Source: DASYPQ01 sp036006425 (GTDB taxonomy: Bacteria; Planctomycetota; UBA1135; GCA-002686595). From it: a stretch of DNA of 64,000 bases. The stretch is from assembly GCA_036006425.1 (NCBI GenBank), contig DASYPQ010000022.1, forward strand, positions 248,001-312,000, written 5' to 3'. The position numbers and the translations under genes were made by a program. The notes below the pieces were generated by a model. It was given only the letters and a program-made list of their open reading frames with translations, had not been told where the DNA came from and made no database searches. Shown here piece by piece: positions 17,398 through 24,370 of the stretch. Each line of letters starts with the position of its first letter. Within the stretch, counting starts at the first letter, position 1.

Positions 17398-18486
17398 ATG
17401 AGCGCGCTCGGCTTCGAGATCGACCCGGACATCACGCAGGCGTCGACGCCGCCGGGGGCCTTCTACTCCGATCCGCAAATCTTCGAGCGCGTGAAGACGC
17501 GCGTCTTCGCGCCGAGCTGGCAGCTCGCCGGCGACGCGGAGGACGTGCGCGAGCCCGGATGCGCTCGCCCGATCGTGCTCCATCCGACGCTGCTCGACCA
17601 GCCGATCGTCTTCACGCGCGACGCGTCCGGGCGGCTCCACGGGCTCTCGAACGTCTGCACGCACCGCGGGAACGTCGTCGTGTGCGCAGCCGCGCAGCGT
17701 TCGGCGCTCGTCTGCGGCTACCACGGCCGGCGGTTCGATCTCGACGGCAGGTTCCGCGCGATGCCGGCCTTCGAGGGCGTGCGGAACTTCCCGTCCGCTG
17801 CGGACGATCTGCCGAAGGTCGGATGCGCATCGTGGGGCCGCCTGCTCTTCGCGTCGATCGCGCCGACTGCATCGTTCGACGACTGGACCGCGGACGTCCG
17901 CCGCCGGATGGGCTGGTTGCCGACGGACGGGATGCAGCCCGATCCCGCGCGCTCGCGCGAGTTCGAGGTCCGGGCGAACTGGGCTCTCTACTGCGAGAAC
18001 TACCTCGAGGGCTTCCACATCCCGTTCGTGCACGCCGCGCTGTCGGCGAGCATCGAGCTCGACGAGTACACGACGGAGACGTTCGCTTCCTCGAGCGTGC
18101 AGATCGCGCACGCGAAGCCGGGCGAGGCGGCGTTCGATCCCCCGCCCGGGTCGCCCGAGCACGGCCGCAAGGTCGCGGGGTACTACTGGTTCCTGTTCCC
18201 CAACCTGATGCTGAACTTCTATCCGTGGGGACTCTCGATCAACGTCGTGCGTCCCCTCGCCGTCGACCGGACGCGCGTCTCGTTCCTCGCGTACGTCCGC
18301 GACGCGAGCGCGCTCGAGCGCGGGGCCGGCGCCGGACTCGATCGGGTCGAGCACGAGGACGAAGCCGTCGTCGAGGCGGTCCAGCGCGGAGTCCGCTCGC
18401 GCTTGTACGGCCGCGGGAGGTACTCGCCGACGCGCGAACGCGGCGTGCACCACTTCCACCGCCTGCTCCTCGCGCAGCTCGCGTGA
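17398..18486 (+). CDS. Rieske non-heme iron oxygenase, alpha-type subunit
   Basis: A 362-residue protein with a Rieske [2Fe-2S] domain (C87-T-H89 and C106-G-Y-H109) and a catalytic domain with the mononuclear iron site (H207 and H212 in NYLEGFHIPFVH, and an acidic ligand near D321 in EHEDEAVVEAVQRG). Such enzymes hydroxylate or demethylate aromatic acids, betaines or carnitine-like compounds using an external reductase. No reductase or beta subunit is next to it. The substrate cannot be assigned. It is read just after DUF309 with GAGAG upstream of ATG 17398. Confidence 0.88.
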   Translation: MSALGFEIDPDITQASTPPGAFYSDPQIFERVKTRVFAPSWQLAGDAEDVREPGCARPIVLHPTLLDQPIVFTRDASGRLHGLSNVCTHRGNVVVCAAAQRSALVCGYHGRRFDLDGRFRAMPAFEGVRNFPSAADDLPKVGCASWGRLLFASIAPTASFDDWTADVRRRMGWLPTDGMQPDPARSREFEVRANWALYCENYLEGFHIPFVHAALSASIELDEYTTETFASSSVQIAHAKPGEAAFDPPPGSPEHGRKVAGYYWFLFPNLMLNFYPWGLSINVVRPLAVDRTRVSFLAYVRDASALERGAGAGLDRVEHEDEAVVEAVQRGVRSRLYGRGRYSPTRERGVHHFHRLLLAQLA

Positions 18487-18518
18487 ATCGCGGCGGTTGT
18501 GCCGCGGCGGCGTCCCAC

Positions 18519-18524
18519 TAGACT
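18519..18524 (+). promoter_or_regulatory. Candidate -10 box for the AtuA-pta operon
   Basis: TAGACT lies 11 bases before ATG 18536, with TTGTGC 16 bases upstream of it as a weak -35. The start codon has no Shine-Dalgarno, so the transcript may have little or no leader. The same arrangement recurs before several other genes in the window. Confidence 0.35.
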
Positions 18525-18535
18525 GGGCGCCCGCC

Positions 18536-19915
18536 ATGCCCCGGAAAGCAAGAGAAGAGGTTCTCGTCGCCAACGGCCAGGGTTTCTGGGGCGATTCGAT
18601 CCTCGGTCCCGTGCGCCTCGTGCGCGAAGGGCCGCTCGACTACCTGACGCTCGACTACCTCGCCGAGGTCACGATGTCGATCATGCAGAAGCTCCGCTCG
18701 CGGAACCCCGACGCGGGCTACGCGACGGACTTCGTGGAGATGATCGACCGCGTGTTGCCGGATCTCGTGGCGAAGGACATCCGCGTCGTCGCCAACGCGG
18801 GCGGCGTCAATCCGCGCGCGTGCATGCAGGCGGTGATGAAGGTCATCCGGAAGCACGGCTTCCAGGGCGTCGGCGTCGGCATCGTCGAGGGCGACGACGT
18901 GTTCCCGAACCTCGACGCGCTCCTCGCGCAAGGCGAGGAGCTGCGCAACATGGACACGGGCGCGCCCCTCTCGGCCGTGCGCGACCGCGTCACGAGCGCG
19001 AACGTCTACCTCTCGGCCTTCCCGATCGCCGAAGCGCTCGACCGCGGCGCGCGCATCGTGATCACCGGACGCGGCACCGACCCGGGTCTCGTGCTCGGGC
19101 CGCTGATCCACGAGTTCGGCTGGAAGCGCGGCGACTACGATCTCCTCGCCGCGGGCACAGTCGCCGGACACATCGTCGAGTGCGGCGCCCAATGCACCGG
19201 CGGCAACTTCACCGATTGGCGCCGGATCCCCGACATGGCGCGGATCGGCTATCCGATCGTCGAAGCGCGCGCGGACGGGTCCTTTGTCGTCACGAAGCAC
19301 GCCGGCACCGGCGGCGCCGTCGACGCGAGCACCGTCGCGCACCAGCTCGCCTACGAAATGGGCGATCCGCGCGCGTACCTCGGCCCCGACGTCAGCGCGG
19401 ATTTCACGAGCTTCACGCTGCAACCGGACGGCGCGGACCGCGTGCGGATCACCGGCGTGCGCGGGCGCGCACCGACGGACACGTACAAGGTCTCGATCAG
19501 CTACGAGGACGGCTGGAAGGCGACCGGACAGCTCACGATCAGCGGCCCGGACGCGCTCGAGAAGGCGAAGCTCTGCGCGGACGTCGTGTGGAAGCGCCTC
19601 GCGATGGACGGATGCGAGTACGCGCCGGAGGAGAAGCTCGTCGAGTTCCTCGGCGCGAACGTCTGCCACGCCGGGATCGCGGGCGCGGAGGCGCGCGACG
19701 CGAGCGAAGTCGTCCTGCGCATGGGCGTCAAGGGGACGGACCGCGCGAAAGTCGACCGGTTCGGCATGGAGCTCGTCCCCCTCGTGACCAGCGGCCCGCC
19801 GGGCGTCACCGGATTCGCGGCCGGCAGGCCGAAGGCGACCGAGATCATCGGCTTCTGGCCCGCGCTCGTGCGCAAGGAGAAGATCTCGACGCGCGTCGAA
19901 GTCGTGACGTCGTGA
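18536..19915 (+). CDS. AtuA family protein (DUF1446 domain)
   Basis: A 459-residue protein of the acyclic terpene utilisation AtuA / DUF1446 family. Typical segments are VVANAGGVNPRACMQAV, ITGRGTDPGLVLGPLIHEFGW, AAGTVAGHIVECGAQCTGGNF and VTKHAGTGGAVDASTVAHQL. In pseudomonads AtuA belongs to the citronellol/geraniol catabolic cluster, but its exact reaction is not settled and many homologues lie elsewhere. The C-terminal AtuA-like domain, often fused, is a separate gene here. The next start overlaps its stop (GTGA). Confidence 0.88.
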   Translation: MPRKAREEVLVANGQGFWGDSILGPVRLVREGPLDYLTLDYLAEVTMSIMQKLRSRNPDAGYATDFVEMIDRVLPDLVAKDIRVVANAGGVNPRACMQAVMKVIRKHGFQGVGVGIVEGDDVFPNLDALLAQGEELRNMDTGAPLSAVRDRVTSANVYLSAFPIAEALDRGARIVITGRGTDPGLVLGPLIHEFGWKRGDYDLLAAGTVAGHIVECGAQCTGGNFTDWRRIPDMARIGYPIVEARADGSFVVTKHAGTGGAVDASTVAHQLAYEMGDPRAYLGPDVSADFTSFTLQPDGADRVRITGVRGRAPTDTYKVSISYEDGWKATGQLTISGPDALEKAKLCADVVWKRLAMDGCEYAPEEKLVEFLGANVCHAGIAGAEARDASEVVLRMGVKGTDRAKVDRFGMELVPLVTSGPPGVTGFAAGRPKATEIIGFWPALVRKEKISTRVEVVTS

Positions 19916-20271
19916 TCCCGAACATGCCCAGGGTCCCCCTCGCCCGCATCGCAACCGCACGCTCCGGAGACAAGGGCGCGGGCTCGAACGTCGGCGTGAT
20001 CGCGCGCTCCGACGCCGCGTACGCTTTCCTGAAGGAGCAGCTCTCCGCGGAACTCGTCCGGCGGCACATGGCGGGCATCAACGCCGGGGCCGTGAAACGG
20101 TACGAGGCCGACAACCTGCGCCTGCTCAATTTCATCCTCGAGGACAGCCTCGGCGGAGGCGGCTCCGCGTCGCTGCGCACCGACGCGCAGGGCAAGACGC
20201 ACGGACTCGCGGTGCTGCGGCTCGAGCTCGACGTGCCGCAGAGCGTGCTCGAGCGCACGGAGGCGCCTTGA
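19912..20271 (+). CDS. AtuA C-terminal-like small protein
   Basis: A 119-residue protein matching the small domain found at the C-terminus of longer AtuA proteins: LARIATARSGDKGAGSNVGV near the start and YEADNLRLLNFIL in the middle. GTG 19912 overlaps the AtuA stop; ATG 19924 is an alternative that removes four residues. It presumably forms a complex with the AtuA protein. The pta start overlaps its stop (TTGA). Confidence 0.8.
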   Translation: MIPNMPRVPLARIATARSGDKGAGSNVGVIARSDAAYAFLKEQLSAELVRRHMAGINAGAVKRYEADNLRLLNFILEDSLGGGGSASLRTDAQGKTHGLAVLRLELDVPQSVLERTEAP

Positions 20272-21218
20272 ACCTCCTGCTCGAGATCGACGAGAAGGCG
20301 CGGAGGCTGCAGCGCCGCGTCGTGCTGCCGGAATCGCAGGATCCGCGCGTGCGCCAGGCGGCCGCGGCCCTCGCCGCGCAGAAGTCGTGCATCCCCGTGC
20401 TCGTCGAGACGGCCGGGATGGGATCGCCTCCACCCGGCGTCGAGGTCGTGTCCCCCGCACGCGACGCGCGCACGAAGAAGTTCGCGGAGGAGCTCTTCGA
20501 GCTCCGCAAAGCGAAGGGCATGACGGCCGAGGAAGCGCGGAAACGCGCCGCCGATCCGGTGGTATTCGGCGCGTTCCTCGTCCGCAGCGGCGACTGCCAC
20601 GCGGGCGTCAGCGGCAGCGAGGCGAAGACCGCGGACGTGCTGCGAGCCGGCTTGCAGGTCGTCGGGCTCGCGCGCGGGATCGAGACGCTCTCCTCGTGCT
20701 TCCTGATGCTGCTCCAGGACCGCGCGCTGACGTTCGCGGACTGCGGCGTCGTCCCCGATCCGACCGCGGAACAGCTCGTCGACATCGCCATCGCGTCGGC
20801 GGAGACGCACCGGCGCCTCGTCGGCGAGTCGCCGCGCGTCGCGATGCTTTCGTTCTCGACGAAGGGCTCGGCCGACCACCCGCGCGTCGACAAGATGCGC
20901 CGGGCGACCGAGCTCTTGCGCGCGCGCGCGAGCGGTCTCACTTGCGACGGCGAGCTGCAGGTCGACGCGGCGATCGTTCCGAACGTCGCCGATCGCAAGG
21001 CTCCCGGCTCGCCGCTCGCGGGCCGCGCGAACGTGCTCGTGTTCCCCGATCTCGACGCGGGGAACATCGGATACAAGCTCGTCGAGCGCCTCGCCGAGGC
21101 GACGGCGCTCGGTCCGCTCGTCCAAGGCCTCGCGCATCCGTTCATGGACCTCTCGCGCGGCTGCAAGGCGGAGGACATCGCCCGCGTCGCCTGCATCGCG
21201 GCGGTGCTCGCGAGTTAA
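20268..21218 (+). CDS. pta: Phosphate acetyl/butyryltransferase
   Basis: A 316-residue protein of the phosphotransacetylase family. Motifs include RVVLPESQDPRVRQAA, DPVVFGAFLVRSGDCHAGVSG, MLSFSTKGSADHP and ANVLVFPDLDAGNIGYKL. It interconverts acyl-CoA and acyl phosphate. The TTG start at 20268 overlaps the preceding TGA and has GGAGG four bases upstream. No acetate kinase is adjacent. Coupling to AtuA genes suggests handling of acyl-CoA from a catabolic route, which is inference. A phosphate butyryltransferase cannot be excluded. Confidence 0.9.
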   Translation: MNLLLEIDEKARRLQRRVVLPESQDPRVRQAAAALAAQKSCIPVLVETAGMGSPPPGVEVVSPARDARTKKFAEELFELRKAKGMTAEEARKRAADPVVFGAFLVRSGDCHAGVSGSEAKTADVLRAGLQVVGLARGIETLSSCFLMLLQDRALTFADCGVVPDPTAEQLVDIAIASAETHRRLVGESPRVAMLSFSTKGSADHPRVDKMRRATELLRARASGLTCDGELQVDAAIVPNVADRKAPGSPLAGRANVLVFPDLDAGNIGYKLVERLAEATALGPLVQGLAHPFMDLSRGCKAEDIARVACIAAVLAS

Positions 21219-21261
21219 TTCCTTGCGGGGCGTCCTTCCGTTACCTTTCCATCCCACCGCC

Positions 21262-21723
21262 ATGCGGTACGTCCTCCTCCTGTGCGCGCTTCTGCTCGCC
21301 GCCTGCCATCGGGAGCAGTCGCACACTCCGGCCGCGTCCACGTCCGCGGTCGCGCCGGCGGACGAAGCGGTCCCGCGGACGATCGACCGCGGGGACGGCT
21401 GCGTCGTCGAGATCACGCAGAACGGTTCCGGTCCGGTCGCGCGGATGGGCGACGAAGTGACGCTCGCGTACGACGCGCACGTGAAGGACGCCGAGACGAC
21501 GGTCGCGTCGACGCGCGGCTGGGACGTGCCCTGCAGGCTGCGCCTCGGCGAGAGCGGCGCGCTCGCGGGGCTGACGCGCGGGATCGAGGGGCTCTCCGCC
21601 GGATCCAAGGCGCGCATCGAGGTCCCGCCCGCGCTCGGGTACGGCAAGGACGGCGTCCCCGGCGCGAGCGTCCCCGCCGATGCGACGCTCGTCTTCGAGG
21701 TCGAGATCCTGGGAGTGCGCTGA
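21262..21723 (+). CDS. FKBP-type peptidyl-prolyl isomerase lipoprotein (first of pair)
   Basis: A 153-residue lipoprotein; the lipobox LLAAC puts the lipidated Cys at residue 14. The mature part is a single FKBP domain with LGESGALAGLTRGIEGL, then RIEVPPALGYGKDG and ATLVFEVEILGV. It should catalyse prolyl isomerisation in the periplasm and aid folding of secreted proteins. ATG 21262 was chosen because it begins the signal peptide. Its stop overlaps the next FKBP gene (TGATG). Confidence 0.88.
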   Translation: MRYVLLLCALLLAACHREQSHTPAASTSAVAPADEAVPRTIDRGDGCVVEITQNGSGPVARMGDEVTLAYDAHVKDAETTVASTRGWDVPCRLRLGESGALAGLTRGIEGLSAGSKARIEVPPALGYGKDGVPGASVPADATLVFEVEILGVR

Positions 21724-22181
21724 TGCGGCGCGCACCCCTCGCCTTCGCCGGAGTCGCGCTCCTGCTCGCGAGCTGCCGTCAGATCGGGCTCCAGCAGCAT
21801 CCGATCCCCGTCCGCCACGACACCGCCAGCACGACGTCGGGCCTCACGTTCGAGGACCTCTTCGTCGGGCAGGGGCCGGTCGCTCGCCCCGGCGATCTCG
21901 TGACCTTCGAATACACCGCCTGGCTCGAGGACGACACGCGCGTCGATTCGACGTACGACCGCGGCGTCGCGATCACCGTGACGCTCGGGTCGGCTCCGAT
22001 CAGGGCCTGGGACGAGGGACTCGTCGGCATCCAGCCGCAGGGTCGCCGCCGCATCGTCGCTCCCCCGGCGCTCGCCTACGGATCGAAAGGCGTCGAAGGC
22101 ATGGTGCCGCCGGACGCGACGCTGATCTTCGAAGTGCTCGCACTGGACGTTTCTCGTCCCCGCGAGACGCCCAAGCACTAA
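21723..22181 (+). CDS. FKBP-type peptidyl-prolyl isomerase lipoprotein (second of pair)
   Basis: A 152-residue lipoprotein with lipobox LLASC and one FKBP domain (EYTAWLEDDTRVDSTYDRG, AWDEGLVGIQPQGRRRIVAPPALAYG, ATLIFEVLALDV). It looks like a diverged duplicate of the gene before it and is translationally coupled to it. Both probably sit on a membrane face in the periplasm. A strong hairpin follows the stop. Confidence 0.88.
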   Translation: MRRAPLAFAGVALLLASCRQIGLQQHPIPVRHDTASTTSGLTFEDLFVGQGPVARPGDLVTFEYTAWLEDDTRVDSTYDRGVAITVTLGSAPIRAWDEGLVGIQPQGRRRIVAPPALAYGSKGVEGMVPPDATLIFEVLALDVSRPRETPKH

Positions 22182-22185
22182 ACGA

Positions 22186-22218
22186 GACGGCCGGCGCGTG
22201 CATGCCGCGCCGGCCGTC
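22186..22218. terminator. Bidirectional hairpin between convergent genes
   Basis: A perfect 13-bp GC-rich inverted repeat (GACGGCCGGCGCG/CGCGCCGGCCGTC) with a 7-base loop starts 4 bases after the FKBP stop and lies 19 bases past the stop of the minus-strand Cys-rich lipoprotein. On the minus strand the stem is followed by TCGTTTAG. It probably ends transcription from both sides. Confidence 0.65.
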
Positions 22219-22236
22219 GATTCGAATCGCGCGAAC

Positions 22237-22449
22237 TCAGTTCTGCGGAGTCGCTTCCGACTTCTTGCAGCAGGCGCCCGCCTTCTGGCAGTCGGCCTTC
22301 TGCGCGTCGCTGCAGCTGCCGCTCTTCGCGGTGCAGCATTCGGCCTTCGGCATGTTCGCGTTCGCCGGGTCCGACACGCTGGCGTTCTTGTCGCTGCGAC
22401 AACCGAAAGCGAGTCCGACGAGGGCGATGCCCACGATGAGGTTCTTCAT
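22237..22449 (-). CDS. Small Cys-rich lipoprotein
   Basis: A 70-residue protein with a signal peptide and a lipid-attachment Cys (GLAFGC, C17). The short mature chain has ten further residues rich in Cys groups: ECC, SGSC, ADCQ and GACCKK. Paired cysteines in an otherwise hydrophilic chain suggest metal binding or disulfide crosslinks; no family is recognised. AGGAG is 8 bases before ATG 22449, and a TAGACT box at 22537-22542 (minus) may be its promoter. Confidence 0.7.
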   Translation of the reverse strand: MKNLIVGIALVGLAFGCRSDKNASVSDPANANMPKAECCTAKSGSCSDAQKADCQKAGACCKKSEATPQN

Positions 22450-22576
22450 AGGGAGGTCTCCTGGATGCGGCCGGCAGGCCGGCTCTGTTGAACAGGTGAT
22501 GCCGGGGGCTCGTTCGACCCCCTGGTTACGAGGCCAAGTCTAGCCGACGCCCAGGTGCCACGAGGTTCGGACAGCA

Positions 22577-22582
22577 TAAAAT
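22577..22582 (+). promoter_or_regulatory. Candidate -10 box for the Smr gene
   Basis: TAAAAT ends 6 bases before ATG 22589, an AT-rich island in GC-rich sequence. Transcription would begin at or next to the start codon, and no Shine-Dalgarno is present, which suggests a leaderless mRNA. Confidence 0.4.
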
Positions 22583-22588
22583 GCCCCC

Positions 22589-22888
22589 ATGGGCACCGCC
22601 CGCGGAGACGACGAGCCAGCGGAGGACCCGCTGCACGAGGTCGACCTGCACGGCTTGCGCCCGGACGCGGCCCTGCGGCGCGTGGCGCAGGAGATCCACG
22701 CGGCGCGCGTGCGCCGCATGGCAAGCCTCAAGATCATCACCGGGCGGGGTTGGGGGAACCTGCTCCAGCAGCCGGTGCTCCGGCCGAAGGTCGAGCAATG
22801 GCTCCAGGGGCCCGAGGGACAGCGCGCGGGCGTCGTCGGATTCGTCATCGACGACGAGGGCGGTTCGCTCATCGTTGAGCTTCGCTAG
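22589..22888 (+). CDS. Smr domain protein
   Basis: A 99-residue protein consisting of one Smr domain: VDLHGLRPDAALRRV at the N-terminus, then KIITGRGWGN and LRPKVEQWLQ. Smr domains, as in MutS2, are nicking or RNA-cleaving endonuclease modules; small stand-alone versions are common and recent work links some to ribosome rescue. It has no MutS part here. It ends 11 bases before the next gene. Confidence 0.85.
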   Translation: MGTARGDDEPAEDPLHEVDLHGLRPDAALRRVAQEIHAARVRRMASLKIITGRGWGNLLQQPVLRPKVEQWLQGPEGQRAGVVGFVIDDEGGSLIVELR

Positions 22889-22899
22889 ACTCCGGCCCC

Positions 22900-23448
22900 A
22901 TGCGACTCGCGACACTGATCGTCGTCCTCCTCACCCTCCTCCATGCGGGCTGCTCGAGCACCTCGTCGCGCATCGGGCGCCTGTACCAGGCGCTGCAGAC
23001 CGACGTCGCCGAGCGCCCCGCGGGCGCCTTTCCCGACGAGGCGCTGATGGCCCGCCACGCGGCGCGCGCGAAGGAAGTGCGCGAGATCGTCGATGCGGGC
23101 GCGCTGAAGACGACGAAGGAGAAGTTCCAGGCCGCCGTGCTCCTCGTGGAGACGAACGACCTCTCGAATCTCAAGCTCGCCGAGCAGCTCGCCAACGAGG
23201 CGACGCTCGGCGGCGAGCACCTCGGCCCGCGGGTCGCGGCCGAGGCGATCGACAAGCAGCTGATGGTCCAGCACCAACCCCAGCGCTACGGAACGCAGTA
23301 CGAATGGGTCGTCGCCCTGGGCGAGTGGCGCCTCTACCCGCTCGATCTCAAGACCACGGACGCGGAACGCGCCCTGGTCGGCGTCCCCCCGCTCGCGGAG
23401 CTGTACGCGGGCGAGCGGAAGCTGAACTCCGCGCGCACGATCCATTAA
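22900..23448 (+). CDS. Lipoprotein, DUF6624-like
   Basis: A 182-residue lipoprotein with lipobox LHAGC (C18). The middle carries VQHQPQRYGTQ, and the end ERALVGVPPLAELY, a pattern I associate with DUF6624 proteins; that family match is from memory and moderate. Function is unknown. TAGACT at 22886-22891, 8 bases before ATG 22900, may be its own promoter. Its stop overlaps the convergent TPR gene by four bases. Confidence 0.7.
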   Translation: MRLATLIVVLLTLLHAGCSSTSSRIGRLYQALQTDVAERPAGAFPDEALMARHAARAKEVREIVDAGALKTTKEKFQAAVLLVETNDLSNLKLAEQLANEATLGGEHLGPRVAAEAIDKQLMVQHQPQRYGTQYEWVVALGEWRLYPLDLKTTDAERALVGVPPLAELYAGERKLNSARTIH

Positions 23449-24347
23449 TGCTGAGAGTTCGCGATCTGCTGCTCGAGTGACGCGTTCCCCGGGAACAGCG
23501 CCAGCCCCTTCTGCCAGGTCGCGAGCGCCTGGTCGCCCTTGCCGAGCTGCTGGTACATGTTGCCGAGCAGGAGCCACGTCTGCGCAAACTTGGGTTCCGA
23601 CGGCTGCTGCGCTTGCTGCGCGGCGAGGATCTCGAAGTGGTTGATCGCTTCGGTCTGCTTGCCGAACACGGGCGGCCAGAAGGAGAGGCTGACGGCTTTC
23701 GAGAAGCGCGCGTCCCAGTTGTGGTCGTCGACGGCGAGGCCGGAGTCGAAGGCCTTGTCGGCCTTGGTCGCCCACACGCCGGCTTCGGGTCCGTTGCCGG
23801 CCTTGAAGACCTTCTGCAGGTAGGCGCTGCCGAGCTCGACCTGCGCCGCGGCGCTCTCGGGATGCTCGCGCGCGAACTGCTCGAACATCGCGACGGCGTC
23901 GTCGAGCGCGCCGGCGTCGGCGATCGCCTTCCACTTCGCCATCTTCTCCTCGCGGGAGAGTCCGGGCGCCTGCAGCTCCGCGACCGCGGCGTGGAGGTCG
24001 AACGCCTTCGCGGCGGCGGCCGCGGGCTTCGACGCCGTCTCCGAAGCGGGATCCGCGCTGCGCTGCTGGGCGAGCGCGCGGTTCACGGCGCCCTCGATGT
24101 CGCCCATCGGGACGCGCGAGTCCTGGCTCGAGCGCAGAGCGAGTTCCGCGCGCAGCTCCTCGACGCTCTTCGCCAAGGCGGCTTGTCGCGATTCCGAGTC
24201 GGCGAGCGCGCGGGTGAGGCGCGCGACGTCGTCCGCGCCGACGGCGGGCGCAGGCGCGGCGGCGCAGCTCCCGGCGCAGCGCACGACGGCGAAGCTGATC
24301 GAAGCGGAGAGGATCGCGGCCAGGGAGAGGATGAGGATCGGTTTCAT
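23445..24347 (-). CDS. Secreted TPR protein
   Basis: A 300-residue protein with a signal peptide or anchor (1-26), an Ala/Glu coiled-coil-like segment (about 38-75) and C-terminal tetratricopeptide repeats (AQVELGSAYLQKVF, AQTWLLLGNMYQQLGKGDQALATWQKGLALFPGN). It is the third gene of the sigma factor operon, 23 bases after the preceding stop. TPRs mediate protein contacts; its partner is unknown. Confidence 0.8.
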   Translation of the reverse strand: MKPILILSLAAILSASISFAVVRCAGSCAAAPAPAVGADDVARLTRALADSESRQAALAKSVEELRAELALRSSQDSRVPMGDIEGAVNRALAQQRSADPASETASKPAAAAAKAFDLHAAVAELQAPGLSREEKMAKWKAIADAGALDDAVAMFEQFAREHPESAAAQVELGSAYLQKVFKAGNGPEAGVWATKADKAFDSGLAVDDHNWDARFSKAVSLSFWPPVFGKQTEAINHFEILAAQQAQQPSEPKFAQTWLLLGNMYQQLGKGDQALATWQKGLALFPGNASLEQQIANSQH

Positions 24348-24370
24348 GTGAATCTCGGTTCGTGGGAAGG

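Noticed and set aside
22186..22235. Possible tRNA or attachment site around GATTCGAATC and the long inverted repeat
   Set aside because: The inverted repeat forms one plain 13-bp hairpin with no cloverleaf arms or anticodon loop; a convergent terminator explains it.
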